Shown: positions 61,609-64,000 of the stretch, piece by piece
Layout of the letters: the number at the start of each line of letters is the position of its first letter
Numbering within the stretch: position 1 is the first letter of the stretch
NCBI GenBank assembly: GCA_016745315.1
Contig: CP066886.1
Span: 4,278,501 to 4,342,500 of the forward strand
Reading direction: 5' to 3'
Source of the DNA: Arthrospira sp. PCC 9108
GTDB taxonomy: Bacteria; Cyanobacteriota; Cyanobacteriia; Cyanobacteriales; Microcoleaceae
DNA length: 64,000 nt
Notes under the pieces: generated by a model
What the model was told of the DNA's origin: nothing
Databases searched by the model: none
Seen by the model: only the letters and a program-made list of their open reading frames with translations
Made by a program: the position numbers and the translations under genes

Positions 61609-63354
61609 ATGAGTTATTCAAGACTGCAAACCCTGGGAAGATATCTGCGTCCCCACTGGAAAATATCCGCCTTGGGTATGGTGTCTCTGTTGGTGGTGAA
61701 TGTGGTGGGGGTTTATATACCTTTACTCATTCGTAATGGTGTAGATGACCTACAAGAGGCGGTAGAGTTTCAGGAAGTAGGATCGCAGGTTTTATTGATT
61801 GTTGCTCTAGCATCCATTATGTGGGTGATTCGCATGACATCCCGAATTTTAATTTTTGGGGTGGGGCGACAGGTCGAATTTGACCTAAAACAGAAGATTT
61901 TTAATCATCTAATTATCCTGGAATCTTCCTATTTTTCTAATAGTAGAATCGGGGATTTAATTAATAGAGCAACCTCTGATGTTGATAATATTCGGAGGTT
62001 GGTGGGGTTTGCTGTCCTTAGTTTAATTAATACCATATTTGCTTATGGTTTGACTTTGCCAGTCATGCTGGCTATTAATATTAAGTTGACTCTATTATCG
62101 ATTTCGGTTTATCCGTTGATGTTAGTATTGGTGCAGATTTTTAGTGGTAAACTTCGAGATCAACAAATGGAGGTGCAGGAAAAACTCTCGGATTTGAGTG
62201 ATTTAATTCAGGAGGATATGAGTGGCATATCTTTGATTAAAATTTATGCTCAGGAAGAAGCCGAAAGGCAGGCTTTTCGAGAACATAATCAGGGGTTATT
62301 ATCGGCTAATTTAAAGTTAGCTAGAACTCGAAATTTTTTGTTTCCAATATTGGGAGGTTTAGCCAGTTTAAGTCTCTTGATTTTGCTGGCTTTCGGGAAT
62401 GAGGCGATCGCTCAAGGTGATTTAAGTATCGGGGATTTTGTTGCCTTAGTATTATATGTCGAAAGGCTGGTATTTCCCACCGCTTTATTAGGCTTTACTA
62501 TTACCGCTTATCAGCGGGGAGAAGTCAGTGTTGACCGGGTTGAGTCTATCCTCAGTATTAAACCTAAAATTCAAGATTCACCTCACCCTATACCCCTCAT
62601 GACTCCAGTTAAAGGGTGGTTGAGTGCGAGAGATTTAACCTATACTTACCCCGCCGCCAAAACTCCCGCTCTCAATCATGTCAATTTTACCATCCTACCA
62701 GGGGAAACTGTCGCGGTAGTCGGTCCTATTGGGTCTGGAAAAACTACCCTAGCTAATGTAATTCCTCGGCTGTTGGATATTGATATAGATAGCTTTTTTA
62801 TTGATGGTCAGGATATCACTCAACTGTCTCTGGCGCAACTGAGAAAGGTAATTGCTTATGTTCCCCAGGAGAGTTTTCTATTTAGTACCACTATTGCTAA
62901 TAATATTTGCTATGGTAATCCCTCAGCATTGCGATCGCAAATTGAAGCCGTTGCTAAAATTGCTCAAATTCACGATGAAATTGCCAATTTTCCCAAAGGT
63001 TATGATACAATAGTCGGGGAAAGGGGTATCACCTTATCCGGTGGGCAGCGACAACGAACTGCCCTAGCTCGTGCCTTGCTTTGCGATGCTCCTATATTGA
63101 TTTTAGATGATGCCCTCTCTAGTGTAGACAATCAGACAGCCACCGACATTCTCTATAATCTGACTAGCGGGACGGTGCGTCAAACCGTGTTATTTATTTC
63201 TCACCAAATGTCAGCTACAGCCAAAGCCGATCGCATTTTGGTGATGGACAAAGGCACAATAGTACAGACCGGAAACCATGACCAGTTACTACAGGAAGAG
63301 GGACTATATCGGAGACTTTGGCAACAGCATCAACTCGAACAAATGCTGGCTTGA
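61609..63354 (+). CDS. ABC exporter half-transporter
   Basis: This is a 581-residue fusion of six transmembrane helices (about 20-300) and an ATPase domain. Walker A is GPIGSGKTT at 372-380. The signature LSGGQRQR is near 478-485. Walker B is PILILDDALSSVD. The residue after the Walker B aspartate is D, not the usual catalytic E. That is typical of the degenerate site of heterodimeric exporters. No partner gene lies next to it in the window. The substrate, probably lipid or drug-like, is unknown. Confidence 0.9.
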   Translation: MSYSRLQTLGRYLRPHWKISALGMVSLLVVNVVGVYIPLLIRNGVDDLQEAVEFQEVGSQVLLIVALASIMWVIRMTSRILIFGVGRQVEFDLKQKIFNHLIILESSYFSNSRIGDLINRATSDVDNIRRLVGFAVLSLINTIFAYGLTLPVMLAINIKLTLLSISVYPLMLVLVQIFSGKLRDQQMEVQEKLSDLSDLIQEDMSGISLIKIYAQEEAERQAFREHNQGLLSANLKLARTRNFLFPILGGLASLSLLILLAFGNEAIAQGDLSIGDFVALVLYVERLVFPTALLGFTITAYQRGEVSVDRVESILSIKPKIQDSPHPIPLMTPVKGWLSARDLTYTYPAAKTPALNHVNFTILPGETVAVVGPIGSGKTTLANVIPRLLDIDIDSFFIDGQDITQLSLAQLRKVIAYVPQESFLFSTTIANNICYGNPSALRSQIEAVAKIAQIHDEIANFPKGYDTIVGERGITLSGGQRQRTALARALLCDAPILILDDALSSVDNQTATDILYNLTSGTVRQTVLFISHQMSATAKADRILVMDKGTIVQTGNHDQLLQEEGLYRRLWQQHQLEQMLA

Positions 63355-63396
63355 TTACAATAAAAATCATCAACTGTCAATTTATCAAACCATAGT

Positions 63397-63939
63397 ATGA
63401 GTGTATCGGTTGGCAACGAGTCACAACGAAAGGGAAAAACCCTCCAGAATACGGGGTTGTGTGGTTTGACCATGCAAGTAGTTTTTGCCTTTGTCGCCAT
63501 TTTATCATTAGTTTTCACCACCACAGGTAGAAATATTTCTGATGATACTAACCCCGCCCTAGGTGTCAGTGTAACCTTTGCTGTTACCGGACTAATTATC
63601 GGAGCATTTAGCATTGTTGTATCATTTCGCTATGCTAACATAGGCAAACAGTTATTATCCCCCAATACCGTCAAACCCAAAAAATCCGACACAGTGAGAC
63701 TCTTGCGAGTCGGCTTATTATTAGGAATGGTTGGTATCCTGATTGCATTAATGGGGTCAGGTATAACCGCCTCAGTGTTAATTGCCAAAACCATTTCCCA
63801 GCCACCAGGAACAACCCTAACCGAAGCCAGTGAGGCGGTTAGAGCCCTAGATGTATTTGTAATGATTGCCAATTTAAATGTACTAGCAACCCATTATGTT
63901 GGCAGTGTAGCATCAATTTGGCTACTTTATCGGATTTAG
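63397..63939 (+). CDS. DUF3611 membrane protein (Tic21/PIC1-like)
   Basis: This is a 180-residue protein with four predicted transmembrane helices, at about 23-43, 55-77, 105-128 and 150-175. The GLCGLTMQVVFAFVAILSL opening and LRVGLLLGMVGILIALMGSG stretch match DUF3611. This is the cyanobacterial relative of the chloroplast inner-envelope protein Tic21/PIC1, associated with iron or protein import. The gene ends shortly before the window edge. It lies 42 bp after the ABC gene and may be co-transcribed with it. Confidence 0.8.
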   Translation: MSVSVGNESQRKGKTLQNTGLCGLTMQVVFAFVAILSLVFTTTGRNISDDTNPALGVSVTFAVTGLIIGAFSIVVSFRYANIGKQLLSPNTVKPKKSDTVRLLRVGLLLGMVGILIALMGSGITASVLIAKTISQPPGTTLTEASEAVRALDVFVMIANLNVLATHYVGSVASIWLLYRI

Positions 63940-64000
63940 TTGCCGCGCAATCTTCCTAGGGTAGTAATATAAATAACCGCTTCATCCGTGGGGATACCCA

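Noticed and set aside
1..64000. tRNA or rRNA genes
   Set aside because: No cloverleaf-like segment with a TTCGAATCC-type arm or rRNA signature was noticed on reading either strand. A covariance search would be needed to exclude them fully.
1..64000. Insertion sequences with a transposase gene
   Set aside because: No DDE, HUH or serine transposase frame was recognised. The only coding mobile element is the group II intron.

Overview
The window comes from a filamentous, HIP1-rich cyanobacterium, most likely Arthrospira/Limnospira (Spirulina). The octamer GCGATCGC is scattered throughout. The gene set is cyanobacterial: a beta-carboxysome operon, the NdhF3/NdhD3/CupA CO2-uptake module, FtsH, a Tic21-type DUF3611 protein and a Psb35-like small membrane protein. 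The genus is an inference from gene content, and no tRNA, rRNA or CRISPR array was seen.

Positions 1-19100 form a heavily rearranged defence and toxin-antitoxin island. It opens with an operon of a frameshifted unrecognised protein, a PP-loop sulfurtransferase-type protein, a GIY-YIG-like protein and a DGQHR-domain protein. This combination resembles DNA phosphorothioation systems. A cysteine desulfurase occurs twice: a 3' fragment at 5552 and the full gene at 17946, exactly 13,080 bp apart in the same orientation. Between them lie HepT and DarT fragments, a DUF4258/DUF2283 pair, an Eco57I-like methyltransferase with a candidate nuclease, a decayed group II intron, a broken DarTG pair, and a DUF433/DUF5615 pair whose toxin has lost its start codon. 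Many toxin genes here are inactivated.

Positions 19100-45200 are mostly chromosomal genes: queC, tatC, a GHL10-type glycosidase, an RTX/Pro-Thr-rich protein followed by a tandem repeat, and ftsH. They are followed by a glycan locus. It holds a TPR-methyltransferase whose C-terminus resembles the plant DUF579 glucuronoxylan methyltransferase domain, a 2556-residue protein stacking several glycosyltransferases and a methyltransferase, a SAM hydroxide adenosyltransferase-family gene, a BsuBI/PstI-type restriction enzyme with a cytosine-C5 methyltransferase, wecB, a five-PAS/GAF/GGDEF diguanylate cyclase and an RNA pseudouridine synthase.

Positions 45205-49870 hold a six-copy, roughly 0.5-kb repeat array. 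It is interrupted between copies 3 and 4 by a small island with a SWIM-finger gene and a truncated ERF-like gene. Every copy carries a near-consensus sigma70-type promoter (TTGACA, 17 bp, TATGAT), a convergent promoter-like element on the other strand, T-tracts at both ends, and palindromic elements. Four copies carry the last 39 bp of murD, which shows that the array grew from the locus next to murD. This array is the best candidate here for an undescribed small-RNA system.

Positions 49826-64000 are core genome: murD, a Psb35-like gene, the carboxysome operon ccmK2-ccmK1-ccmL-ccmM-ccmN-ccmO on the minus strand, and, divergently, ndhF3-ndhD3-cupA, an ABC exporter half and a DUF3611 gene. Together these encode the inducible CO2-concentrating machinery. 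As written, ccmM carries a one-base frameshift between its carbonic-anhydrase-like domain and its three Rubisco-small-subunit-like repeats.
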